Counted from the first letter of the stretch, positions 1 through 7,061 are shown. The stretch is 7,738 nt of DNA from Chloroflexota bacterium (GCA_004298915.1 SCTE01000259.1:1-7738); one strand, 5' to 3'. Notes: generated by a model from the sequence alone, not told the origin. Numbers and translations are program-made.

Positions 1-486
1 CCCGGCATCTACAGCATGACGGCCTACTTCAGCGGGACGTTCACGCTCAATCCATGGGTCTCGCCGTCGTCATCGATCACGCTGACGGACCCGACCTACA
101 ACCCGAGTGCCTCTTCGGCCAGGTCGCTGGCCGTGATCTACCCGTTTGTCGGCTTCTTGCAGCCGATCGACATGGGCGGCGTCCTGAACGTTGCCAAGGC
201 CGGAAGTGCGATCCCCGTGAAGTTCAGCCTCGGCAACTTCTACGGACTGCAGATCATCGCTGCGGGCTACCCGAAGGCGGTCGCGATCACCTGTGACACG
301 ACCGCCCCGACGAGCGACGTGCCCGATGATCTCGCCGCGAGCACGTCGAGCCTTCAGTACGATGCCTTGACCGACCAGTACACGTACGTCTGGAAGACAC
401 CCAAGACCTACGCCACCAAGTGCTACCGGTTCGAGCTCAAGCTCAACGACGGACAGACATACACCGCGAACTTCCGCTTCAAGTAG
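1..486 (+). CDS. PxKF domain-containing protein, C-terminal part (5' end outside window)
   Basis: The reading frame is open from the first base and ends at TAG 484-486, giving 161 visible residues. The first internal ATG (16) is not credible as a start because the frame continues to the left edge. The C-terminal ~100 residues form a PxKF domain. The naming motif P-V-K-F is at visible residues 72-75, preceded by a short Val/Ala/Gly-rich strand, and two cysteines (98 and 141) are placed to form the disulfide seen in this family. The final strand ends NFRFK. The upstream part is rich in Ser, Thr and Pro, as in exported bacterial proteins. PxKF domains are Ig-like beta modules, often at the C-terminus of large secreted or surface proteins, with no known enzymatic activity, so a surface or extracellular role is inferred. 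The gene converges on the oxidoreductase operon. What the missing N-terminal portion carries cannot be told. Confidence 0.8.
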   Translation, partial: PGIYSMTAYFSGTFTLNPWVSPSSSITLTDPTYNPSASSARSLAVIYPFVGFLQPIDMGGVLNVAKAGSAIPVKFSLGNFYGLQIIAAGYPKAVAITCDTTAPTSDVPDDLAASTSSLQYDALTDQYTYVWKTPKTYATKCYRFELKLNDGQTYTANFRFK

Positions 487-503
487 GTCGTTCGCGCCAT
501 ACC

Positions 504-533
504 CGGCCGCCGGCGGCAACGCCCCGGCGGCCG
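504..533. terminator. GC-rich hairpin between convergent genes, probable bidirectional terminator
   Basis: A perfect 10-bp inverted repeat has arms CGGCCGCCGG (504-513) and CCGGCGGCCG (524-533) with a 10-nt loop. It lies in the 78-base gap between the PxKF stop (486) and the stop of the convergent porB gene (565-567). No T-run follows on either strand, so it is not a textbook intrinsic terminator, but strong U-less hairpins at convergent gene ends are common in high-GC bacteria. Position and stem strength support the call. Confidence 0.6.
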
Positions 534-564
534 TCCGATTCCACGGCGGGCGATCGGCGGCCAC

Positions 565-2301
565 CTACCTCGCCCCGGCAAGCTCCTGGAGCGAGTGCCA
601 GTAGGCGAGCCGGTCGTCCTGCGTCGCCTGGATCTCGGGGGTGACCGAGCCGTCGGCACCGAAGTGCTGGCGGAAGCGGCCCTCGGTCCGGGCAAAGGCG
701 AGGAAGTCGATCAGCGTGCCGTCCGGAGCCTTGGCCCAGTCGTCCTTCACGGCCGGATTGCCCTGCAGGGACAGGCGCTCGGCCATCGACGGGCCGCGGC
801 GCGGGTCGTAGGTGAACAGCGGGAACGCCCGCGAATCGACCGCCAGCCTGGCCTGCCGAGTCGAGGCGTCGTCGGCGATCCCGTGCTCGGGCTGGCAGGG
901 CGTGTAGGCCACGATGACCGCCGGTCCCGGGTACTCGTTCGCCTCGATGATCGATCGGTAGAAGTGGTTGATGTGGGCCGGCGAGGTCTGGGCCACGTAC
1001 ACCTCGCCGTGGGCCATCAGGATCCGGGCGAGCTCCTTGCGCCGCTCCGGGCGCCCGTGGAGGTCCCGGCCGAATGCCGACATCTTCGTGACCTGGCCGC
1101 CGAACGATGCCGTCGAGGCCTGGCCGCCGGTGTTCGAGTAGACCTGCGTGTCGAGGACGAGGACCTTGATGTCGCTGCCCGAGGCGACCATCCGGGACAG
1201 GCTCTGGAACCCGATGTCATACATTGCCCCATCACCGCCGAGGACCCACAGGCGTCGATCGGGATGGCCTGACGCGTCCCATCGGGCGCGGACCCCCAGA
1301 GCGACGGCCGGCGCGTTCTCGAACAGCGAGTTCGTCCACGGCACGCGGTACGGGTTGAACGGGTACGTACTGCCGTAGACCGTGTTGCACCCGGTCGCGG
1401 CCACGATGCCCATCGACTCGGGACCGTGGACCTGCCGCGTGGCGGCGACCGTCATCCGGATCGCCGTTGCCTCCCCGCAGCCTGCGCACGAGCCCGCCCC
1501 GCCGACATACCCGAGCGCATGCTCGCCGAGCATCAGGTCGGCCAGGGCCTTGTCGTTGCGATAGACGTCGGGTGTCGGAGGCAGGGAACGGAAGAAGCTG
1601 ATGTCCCGCTCATACCGGTCGAGCGTGGATTCGCCCGAGGGCCCCTCCTCGGCCACCTTGTCGATCATGATCAGCGCATCGTGCCCGAGGGCAGCGCAGA
1701 CCTCGACGCACTCGGCGCAGCCCTTGCAGTGGACCGGATCCACGAAGATCCCGAAGGCGCCGCGGTCCAGGCCTTTCCGGGCCGGGACGTCGCCGTACTT
1801 GGTGGTCGAGGCGAAGTGAGCCCTCGCCGTCTTCGCCGCACCGGCGGGATCCGGGCCCGCGGCAGCGAACGCGTCGATCCGACCTTCCAGATCCGGCTCG
1901 GGCACGACGACGCCGAGGATTGCCGTGTCGGGGCAGGCGTTCACGCAGGCCATGCAGCCGACGCACTGCTCGGCCAGGAAGTCCGGGATGCGCGGCGCGA
2001 GCCGCGAGAAATCGCGGAGGGCCGATGTGGCGGGCGGGATGATGCTCCGGGCCAGACCCGCATCTGCCGGCAATTCCTGGTCGGCGATCCCGCGTCGATA
2101 GGCGGGCACGACGCTTCGCCCGAACTCCTCGACGTAGGCATCGATGTCCAGGAGCGGCGGCGCGACCGTCGCCAGACGATCGATGTGCGATTCCTTCACC
2201 TCGCCGGCGTCCTTCACGAACGGACTGTCGTCGGGGTGCGGCTCGTGCGGCGCTGGGACCTGGGCGGCCGACGCGCGCTCGGCCGTGGGTGTCTCAGGCA
2301 T
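565..2301 (-). CDS. porB: Pyruvate:ferredoxin oxidoreductase, split NifJ type, delta-beta subunit (2x[4Fe-4S] + TPP domain)
   Basis: This 578-residue protein matches the C-terminal half of one-piece NifJ. After a ~110-residue N-terminal stretch come two ferredoxin-like clusters: C113-x2-C116-x2-C119-x3-C123-P and C192-x2-C195-x2-C198-x3-C202 (followed by Ala rather than the usual Pro). The TPP domain starts near residue 265. The proximal-cluster cysteines are C272 and C275 (SCAGCGE), C305 (ATGCNTVYG) and C469 (YTPC). The TPP/Mg motif is GDG at 356-358, with NTGGQ at 390-394. In NifJ this half binds TPP, decarboxylates pyruvate and carries electrons through three clusters to ferredoxin. ATG at 2301 is chosen because it overlaps the CBS gene stop by 8 bases (ATGCCTGA on the minus strand) and has GAGG 9 nt upstream. 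An in-frame ATG at 2463 would bury the start deep in the CBS gene. It is the last gene of the operon. Pyruvate is the likely substrate, but another 2-oxoacid is not excluded. Confidence 0.9.
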   Translation of the reverse strand: MPETPTAERASAAQVPAPHEPHPDDSPFVKDAGEVKESHIDRLATVAPPLLDIDAYVEEFGRSVVPAYRRGIADQELPADAGLARSIIPPATSALRDFSRLAPRIPDFLAEQCVGCMACVNACPDTAILGVVVPEPDLEGRIDAFAAAGPDPAGAAKTARAHFASTTKYGDVPARKGLDRGAFGIFVDPVHCKGCAECVEVCAALGHDALIMIDKVAEEGPSGESTLDRYERDISFFRSLPPTPDVYRNDKALADLMLGEHALGYVGGAGSCAGCGEATAIRMTVAATRQVHGPESMGIVAATGCNTVYGSTYPFNPYRVPWTNSLFENAPAVALGVRARWDASGHPDRRLWVLGGDGAMYDIGFQSLSRMVASGSDIKVLVLDTQVYSNTGGQASTASFGGQVTKMSAFGRDLHGRPERRKELARILMAHGEVYVAQTSPAHINHFYRSIIEANEYPGPAVIVAYTPCQPEHGIADDASTRQARLAVDSRAFPLFTYDPRRGPSMAERLSLQGNPAVKDDWAKAPDGTLIDFLAFARTEGRFRQHFGADGSVTPEIQATQDDRLAYWHSLQELAGAR

Positions 2302-2746
2302 TCGATCCGGCCTCGGGTGTGGCGGTTGCCTCGGCCAGTTCCTCGGCGATGGCATGGATGAGATCCGTGGTGGACAGCACGCCGATCGGGATGGTCCCGT
2401 CCTCGTCATCGACCACCACCAGCCGATGAATCCGGTTGCGCTCCATCTTCCGGGCGGCGACATCGAGGCCGGTCGAGCGATGGATAATGATCGCAGGGCT
2501 GGTCATCAGGTGCCGGACGACCAGGCCCGGCCAGTTGGACCACAGGTACTCGGTCGCCCGGGCTCGGGCGAGGTCGGTCTGGGACAGCACGCCGACCAGC
2601 GAGCCGGCGGCATCGACCACCGGCAGGCCGTGGACGTGGTGGCGATCCATGAGTGTGGTTGCCTCCGTCAGCGTCGCATCCGCGCGGATCACGATCGGCT
2701 CGAGGGCCATCCGGTCGCCGACGGTCAGGCTGGGCGAGGTCGTCAT
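2294..2746 (-). CDS. Two-CBS-domain protein encoded between the two PFOR halves
   Basis: This 150-residue soluble protein is a Bateman module and little else. CBS1 spans about residues 9-64 (DRM...GLPVVD...GVLSQTDL) and CBS2 about 77-135 (HLMTSP...HRLVVVD...GVLSTTDL). Both repeats keep the G-V-L-S-x-T-D-L strand and turn that lines the adenosine-nucleotide pocket in CBS pairs. No effector domain, membrane segment or DNA-binding domain is fused. Such stand-alone pairs typically sense AMP, ADP, ATP or similar ligands and act on a partner protein. The start at 2746 overlaps the porA stop as ATGA, with a strong GGAGG/GGGAG site 7-10 nt upstream inside porA. Its own stop overlaps the porB start. 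Co-translation with the two halves of one enzyme makes a regulatory or assembly role in that enzyme the best guess, which is inference from context. Confidence 0.88.
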   Translation of the reverse strand: MTTSPSLTVGDRMALEPIVIRADATLTEATTLMDRHHVHGLPVVDAAGSLVGVLSQTDLARARATEYLWSNWPGLVVRHLMTSPAIIIHRSTGLDVAARKMERNRIHRLVVVDDEDGTIPIGVLSTTDLIHAIAEELAEATATPEAGSNA

Positions 2747-4722
2747 CGGGTTGCTCCCTCCAGGACGGGTTCGGGATGTTCGGTCGTGGCTCCGGGGCGC
2801 TGGCCACCGATCGCCGCGGTGACGTCGAGCAGCGTGTCGTACGCCTCGGTGATGACCTCGAGGTTGGCGTCCACGACCGCGCCGCCTCGCTTTCCGAAGA
2901 ACCTGCCGAGCCGATCGCGGACGGCTGTGAGCAGGGCGTCACGGCCCATCCCGGCCCGCTCCGCGAACGGGGCAATGCGCAAGAAGACGCCGACAAGGGC
3001 CACGCCCTGCATCCGGACCTGCAGCTCGGCACGTGGCGCATGGCGCCTGGCCAGGGCCACCGTGTCGAGGGCCGTCACGCGGATGTTGCGGGCGAGGATC
3101 TCGGCCCGGAAGGCGGAAGGAATCGATGCCCAGATCGCCTCGGGATCCACGAGGGGCGACTGGATGAACACATCGCCGCCGTCGGCGAGCCCGGCGAGCG
3201 GATCGCCGAGGCCGAAGGCCGCCACGTCATGGAGCGGCACGAACTCGACACGATCGAGCTCCGCGTGGAGGCGGATCGGGGCATCGGCGATGGTCAGGTA
3301 GTAGGTGGTCGGGAGGCCCTTCTTCTCGGACCCGTAGCGGGGATAGGCCTGGACCTGCTTGCCGAACAGCTCCCCGGCCAGCGTCGCGACGAGCTTGTTG
3401 GTGGTGACGCTCCCGAAGCCCCCGATCGAGTGGCCGCGGAGGCTGTAGGCCCCGGCTGGCCGGAGGTCCACCGGAACCATCGGCAGGGCCAATGGATGCC
3501 GGATCCCGACGACCACGTGCCGCTCCTGCGGCTCCGCGTGATCGGCCAGGTGGTCGAAGATCGCGACCAGGTCGCCCGCGGCGACGTCGCGCGAACCGAG
3601 GCCCGCGGAGACGGACAGGACCCGCGGGACCTGCTCGCCCTCGGCCGCCCCGACGTAGAGGGCGGATTGCACTTCCCGGGTGAGCGGGTTGGCGGCGGCC
3701 AGCGGGTCATCGGTCCGTTCCACGACGCCGACCGCACGGGCGCCCCGGAGGATGCCCACCAGCTCGCGTGACGGGAACGGCCGGAAGGCGGTCACCGCCA
3801 CGCAGCCGACCGGTCGACCCTGGGCCCGAAGGTGATCGACGACCGCGATCGCGGTGTCGGCCATCGTGCCCATGCTGACGATGATCTCGGCCGCGCCATC
3901 GGTCTGATAGGCGGCCACGGGGCCGTAGGATCGGCCGGTGAGACGCTCGAATGCTTCGTATGCCCCGGCCAGGATCGCCGGCAACCGGTCCGTGTACGCA
4001 CGCTGGCCGATCCGGCCCTTCATGTAGCTGTCCTGGTTCTGGACGACGCCGGTCATGAGCGCTTCGGCGGGATCGAACAGGTCGCGGATGTGATCGCGCG
4101 GATCCCCGACGAACTCGCGAAGCAGCTCGTCCTCGGGCAACAGCGCGTTTTCCAAGGTATGGGTCGTGAGGAACCCATCCTGGGCGACCATGAACGGCGT
4201 GTCCGACGCCTCGGCGACGCGCCGGGCGATCACGGCAAGGTCGGCCGCCTCCTGGGCGTTCCGGGCGAACAGCATGCCCCAGCCACAGTCGGCGACGGCC
4301 ATCATGTCGTCGTGGCCGGCGTGGATGTTGAGGGCCTGGCTGGTCAGGGCCCGCGCCCCGACGTGGAACACCACCGGCAATCGCTTGCCGCTGATGACGT
4401 ACAGGACCTCCTTCATGAGGACGAGGCCCTGGCCGGCGGTGAAGTTCGTCACCCGGGCGCCGGCGAGCGCGGCACCCTCCGCCGCCGATGCGGACGAATG
4501 CTCCGACTCCGGCTCGATGAAGCGGAGCGGCGTTCCCCACAGGTCGGTCCGTCCGTCGGCGACGGCGGCCTGGTAGACCGCGGCCATCGTCGTGGACGGG
4601 GTGATCGGGTAGACGCAGGCCACCTCGGCAAGCCGGCTCTCGACGTGGGCGACGGCCTCGGAACCATCGACGATCGACGGAAGGCCAGGGTACGGCGGGC
4701 GTGGCAGGGCTTGAGACGTCAT
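2743..4722 (-). CDS. porA: Pyruvate:ferredoxin oxidoreductase, split NifJ type, alpha-gamma subunit
   Basis: This 659-residue protein matches the N-terminal half of one-piece NifJ. The alpha (pyrimidine-binding) domain carries YPITPST at 38-44, the SE-containing segment around E74, FTAGQG at 94-99 and the HVGARAL segment at 120-126. T41, E74 and R124 align with Thr31, Glu64 and Arg114 of the Desulfovibrio africanus enzyme, which contact pyruvate or TPP. The 'domain II' transketolase C-like part includes VSMGTMADT (282-290) and VVERTDDP (333-340). The gamma domain begins near residue 430 (GGFGSVTTNK at 434-443, VQAYPRYGSEKKG at 457-469) and runs to about 640. With porB the pair totals 1237 residues, close to one NifJ chain. 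The ATG at 4722 is chosen for GAGG 7 nt upstream and because family homology begins a few residues later. An in-frame ATG at 4890 would run across the intergenic region into the divergent gene. First gene of the operon; the stop overlaps the CBS start by 4 bases. Confidence 0.9.
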   Translation of the reverse strand: MTSQALPRPPYPGLPSIVDGSEAVAHVESRLAEVACVYPITPSTTMAAVYQAAVADGRTDLWGTPLRFIEPESEHSSASAAEGAALAGARVTNFTAGQGLVLMKEVLYVISGKRLPVVFHVGARALTSQALNIHAGHDDMMAVADCGWGMLFARNAQEAADLAVIARRVAEASDTPFMVAQDGFLTTHTLENALLPEDELLREFVGDPRDHIRDLFDPAEALMTGVVQNQDSYMKGRIGQRAYTDRLPAILAGAYEAFERLTGRSYGPVAAYQTDGAAEIIVSMGTMADTAIAVVDHLRAQGRPVGCVAVTAFRPFPSRELVGILRGARAVGVVERTDDPLAAANPLTREVQSALYVGAAEGEQVPRVLSVSAGLGSRDVAAGDLVAIFDHLADHAEPQERHVVVGIRHPLALPMVPVDLRPAGAYSLRGHSIGGFGSVTTNKLVATLAGELFGKQVQAYPRYGSEKKGLPTTYYLTIADAPIRLHAELDRVEFVPLHDVAAFGLGDPLAGLADGGDVFIQSPLVDPEAIWASIPSAFRAEILARNIRVTALDTVALARRHAPRAELQVRMQGVALVGVFLRIAPFAERAGMGRDALLTAVRDRLGRFFGKRGGAVVDANLEVITEAYDTLLDVTAAIGGQRPGATTEHPEPVLEGATR

Positions 4723-4730
4723 GCGTACAG

Positions 4731-4744
4731 CCTCGACCCCGAGG
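4731..4744 (-). promoter_or_regulatory. porA ribosome-binding site inside a small leader hairpin
   Basis: On the minus strand the sequence reads CCTCG-GGGT-CGAGG followed by CTGTACG and the porA ATG. The 3' arm CGAGG contains GAGG, the only Shine-Dalgarno-like site at proper distance (7 nt). The 5-bp GC-rich stem with a 4-nt loop would partly hide it. The stem is short, so a regulatory effect is uncertain; it may simply reflect base composition. Confidence 0.35.
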
Positions 4745-4780
4745 GGCGAGCGGGGCAGACCCGCGTGGCCCGAACCTCGG

Positions 4781-4794
4781 GGGCCGCATGGCCC
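4781..4794. promoter_or_regulatory. Candidate operator: GGGCC-GCAT-GGCCC dyad in the divergent promoter
   Basis: A perfect 5-bp inverted repeat with a 4-base centre lies 58 bases upstream of porA and 71 bases upstream of the alpha-glucosidase start. It would sit about 52 bases upstream of a glucosidase transcript starting near 4840, a position usual for an activator. The spacing between GGG and CCC is 8 bases, as in the DosR/NarL-family box, and the site has the same design as the dyad at 7257-7270. GC-rich dyads arise readily in such DNA, so this is a candidate only. Confidence 0.35.
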
Positions 4795-4865
4795 GGAACC
4801 ATCGGGACGGCGGGTGCTGGCCTCGCCTACCATCGCGTCTGGAGCCAAGCCGCCCGGGAGCCCGA

Positions 4866-6533
4866 GTGACCCACCCGAACCCCCTGCCACCCGTCCGCCG
4901 GGCCTGGTGGCGCGACGCCGTCGTCTACCAGATCTACATCCGCAGCTTCGCCGACGGCAACGGCGACGGCATCGGCGACATCGCCGGCATTCGGGAACGC
5001 CTCCCCTACCTCCGCGACCTCGGCGTCGATGCCCTCTGGATCACGCCCTGGTACGTCTCGCCGATGGCCGATGGCGGCTACGACGTGGCCGACTACCGGG
5101 CGATCGACCCGATGTTCGGGACGCTCGATGACGCCGATCGGCTGCTGGCCGATGCCCACGCCCTCGGCCTCCGGGTCCTGATCGACATCGTGCCGAACCA
5201 CACCTCGGATCGACACCCGTGGTTCCAGGAGGCGCTGGCGAGCCCGCCTGGGTCAGCGGCACGGGCGCGCTATCACTTCCTGGATGGCCTTGGGGACCAC
5301 GGTGACGTGCCGCCCAACAACTGGCCGAGCGTCTTCGGCGGACCGGCATGGGGCCGGGTCATCGAGGCCGATGGCCAGCCGGGTCAGTGGTACCTCCACA
5401 TCTTCGCCCCGGAGCAGCCCGACCTGAACTGGGACAACCCGGCGGTGCGGGCGGAGTTCGAGTTGATCCTCGCGTTCTGGCTGGACCGGGGCGTGGATGG
5501 GTTCCGCATCGACGTCGCCCACGCGATGATCAAGGCACCGGGCCTGCCCGACCTGAGGCCCGAGCACGTCACCGGCGAGCCATTGGCCCCGGGTGGGCAT
5601 CCCCACTGGGACCAGGACGAGGTCCACGAGATCCATCGAGCTTGGCGGCGGGTCCTCGATCGCTACCCCGGCGAGCGCGCGCTGATCGGCGAGATCGGCG
5701 TGGACGATCCAGAGCGGCTCGCGGCCTACCTTCGCGAGGACGAGCTCCAGACCGCGTTCAACTTCGCATTCATGGGAGCCGAGTGGGATGCGCCCGAGTT
5801 GCGATCGATCATCGATGCGACGCTCGATGCCAACGCGCCGGTCGGAGCGCCCGCGACCTGGGTACTCTCGAATCACGATGCGACGCGCCAGGTGACAAGG
5901 CTTGGCCGATCATTCACCGGACTCCGGAACCGCGAGCTGGACGACCTCCTCACCGCCGACCTGGCGCTCGGGACGCGACGGGCGAGGGCGGCGATCCTGC
6001 TGATGCTCGCCCTGCCCGGGTCGGCCTACCTCTACCAGGGCGAGGAGCTCGGCCTGTGGGAAGTCGAGGACCTCCCGGAATCGGTGCTCCAGGACCCGAT
6101 CTGGCGGCGATCCGGCCATACGATCCGGGGTCGTGACGGGTGCCGCGTGCCGATCCCGTGGTCCGGCCATGCCTCGCCATTCGGCTTCGGCCCTCCAGCC
6201 ACGACGCCCTGGTTGCCCCAGCCAGCGTCATGGCGTGACTTCACGGTCGAGGCCGAAATGGCCGATCCGGATTCGATGCTTCGGCTGTACCGCACGGCGC
6301 TCGAGGTCCGACGCCGGCTGCCGGGTCTCCGCGCAGCGGGGCACGAGTGGCTGCCAAGCCCGGACGGCACCCTCCGGTTCCGCCGCGGCGACGACCTCGA
6401 GTGCGCCGTCAATGTCTCGGCGGACGCCCTGCAGCTGCCCGTCGGACGCGAGCTGCTGGTCTCGACCCACGGTGACATCCGAAGGCTGCCCCGCGATGCG
6501 GCGGCCTGGTATGCGGCCCGAGAAGACGCCTAG
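4866..6533 (+). CDS. GH13 alpha-glucosidase (oligo-alpha-glucosidase type)
   Basis: This 555-residue cytoplasmic enzyme (no signal peptide) releases glucose from the non-reducing end of short alpha-glucosides. All GH13 signatures are present: the N-terminal YQIYIRSF segment and the calcium-type loop DGNGDGIGD (30-38); region I DIVPNH (107-112); region V QPDLNWDNP (184-192); region II GFRIDV with nucleophile D216; region III IGEI with acid/base E276; and region IV LSNHD with transition-state stabiliser D338. QGEELG (391-396) and GRDGCRVPIPW (422-432) follow, then a short C-terminal beta domain. Val217 after the nucleophile is the residue that in the yeast maltase/isomaltase pair goes with alpha-1,6 activity, so linkage preference (maltose, isomaltose, trehalose or sucrose) stays open. 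The GTG at 4866 is chosen for GGGAG at 4856-4860 with a 5-nt gap and because homology begins at residue ~13. Upstream in-frame codons from 4701 would overlap porA. Its stop shares CTAG with the convergent protease. Confidence 0.92.
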   Translation: MTHPNPLPPVRRAWWRDAVVYQIYIRSFADGNGDGIGDIAGIRERLPYLRDLGVDALWITPWYVSPMADGGYDVADYRAIDPMFGTLDDADRLLADAHALGLRVLIDIVPNHTSDRHPWFQEALASPPGSAARARYHFLDGLGDHGDVPPNNWPSVFGGPAWGRVIEADGQPGQWYLHIFAPEQPDLNWDNPAVRAEFELILAFWLDRGVDGFRIDVAHAMIKAPGLPDLRPEHVTGEPLAPGGHPHWDQDEVHEIHRAWRRVLDRYPGERALIGEIGVDDPERLAAYLREDELQTAFNFAFMGAEWDAPELRSIIDATLDANAPVGAPATWVLSNHDATRQVTRLGRSFTGLRNRELDDLLTADLALGTRRARAAILLMLALPGSAYLYQGEELGLWEVEDLPESVLQDPIWRRSGHTIRGRDGCRVPIPWSGHASPFGFGPPATTPWLPQPASWRDFTVEAEMADPDSMLRLYRTALEVRRRLPGLRAAGHEWLPSPDGTLRFRRGDDLECAVNVSADALQLPVGRELLVSTHGDIRRLPRDAAAWYAAREDA

Positions 6534-7024
6534 GATCGAACCCTGAGGAGATCCCCGATGGCCGTCCTGATGGCCTCGCGGAAGGCCGGCAGTCCGGCCG
6601 TGACGACGCGCGAGAACCGCTCGCCGTAGCCGAACCATCGACCGCCGATGCCCACGAACGAGCCCTCCGGCATTGCGCCGCACACCGTTTCGGCGATCAG
6701 GAGCGTGTCCTCGACGGACAGTGCATGGGCCGACCGGACGGTCAGCCCGTCGGATCGATTTGCCAGGTCCGTCAGCGAGAGCCTGATGACCGATCCGGGC
6801 TCGATGCCGGCGACGGTGTCCACCACCAGGCAGGCCTCACCGGCCTTGACGGCGATGACGTCGAGTACGCCCAGTTCCGGGCAACGGCGGACCTCGATCC
6901 TGGACCGGACGGCGTCGGGGAGTTCCGACAGGACTCTCGAGATCGCGGCCAGGGCAGCGCCGTCATCGCCGCGGTCAGAGGCGCCGCAGACGAGAATGCG
7001 GAGATCGGCGGGCCGCGCCGTCAT
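6530..7024 (-). CDS. [NiFe]-hydrogenase maturation protease (peptidase M52 family)
   Basis: This 164-residue protein, usual length for HybD/HycI/HoxM-type endopeptidases, starts with LRILVCG and the DRGDDG loop (17-22). D21 aligns with the nickel-sensing acidic residue (HybD Glu16), D69 in VVDTVAG with Asp62 and H100 in SAHALS with His93. Such enzymes cut the C-terminal tail off the hydrogenase large subunit after nickel insertion. The usual G-N-P start of the loop reads G-A-S here, so the conserved Asn is missing. No hydrogenase subunit gene is in the window; the gene stands alone on the minus strand, so its target must be elsewhere. The ATG at 7024 is the only reasonable start; a weak GGTGG lies 10 nt upstream. 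The stop (CTA on the plus strand, 6530-6532) overlaps the alpha-glucosidase stop. Which hydrogenase group it serves cannot be told. Confidence 0.85.
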   Translation of the reverse strand: MTARPADLRILVCGASDRGDDGAALAAISRVLSELPDAVRSRIEVRRCPELGVLDVIAVKAGEACLVVDTVAGIEPGSVIRLSLTDLANRSDGLTVRSAHALSVEDTLLIAETVCGAMPEGSFVGIGGRWFGYGERFSRVVTAGLPAFREAIRTAIGDLLRVRS

Positions 7025-7037
7025 CGAAGGGTGTCCA

Positions 7038-7049
7038 CCCGGGCCCGGG
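7038..7049. repeat. 12-bp perfect palindrome upstream of the protease gene
   Basis: CCCGGGCCCGGG lies 13 bases upstream of the protease ATG. It would fall in the leader or at the start of transcription and could be an operator, or could arise by chance in GC-rich DNA. Confidence 0.4.
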
Positions 7050-7061
7050 AGACGGCAGGGA

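Larger units (their letters stand above)
4723..4865. promoter_or_regulatory. Divergent intergenic region with promoters for the PFOR operon and the alpha-glucosidase
   Basis: This 143-base region lies between two divergent start codons, so it must hold both promoters. On the plus strand TACCAT at 4828-4833 is a plausible -10 element, with a poor -35 (CGGGAC at 4803-4808, sharing only GAC with TTGACA) about 19 bases upstream; transcription would start near 4840. On the minus strand no convincing -10/-35 pair was found. The region also contains a small hairpin over the porA ribosome-binding site (4731-4744) and a GGGCC-GCAT-GGCCC dyad (4781-4794), listed separately. Confidence 0.5.

Noticed and set aside
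2302..2463. Upstream extension of porB to an ATG at 2463
   Set aside because: The 54 extra residues lie wholly within the CBS gene and are Arg/Pro/Trp-rich; the ATG at 2301 has an overlap and a Shine-Dalgarno site typical of coupled genes.
2144..3301. Plus-strand 385-codon open frame
   Set aside because: It crosses three overlapping genes on the other strand and has low-complexity Ser/Arg composition typical of a shadow frame.
2653..3771. Plus-strand 372-codon open frame antisense to the CBS gene and porA
   Set aside because: Shadow frame of two real minus-strand genes; no family resemblance.
3832..4869. Plus-strand 345-codon open frame antisense to porA
   Set aside because: It mirrors the high-GC3 porA gene; the translation is Arg/Gly/Asp-rich with no recognisable domain, while porA is clearly conserved.
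4723..4890. Upstream extension of porA to an ATG at 4890
   Set aside because: It would cover the whole divergent promoter and enter the alpha-glucosidase gene; the added sequence is Gly/Pro-rich and not part of the family.
6533..6554. GGATC...GATCC inverted repeat as a terminator between the convergent genes
   Set aside because: Only 5 bp with a 12-base loop and no T-run, and it lies inside the protease coding region.
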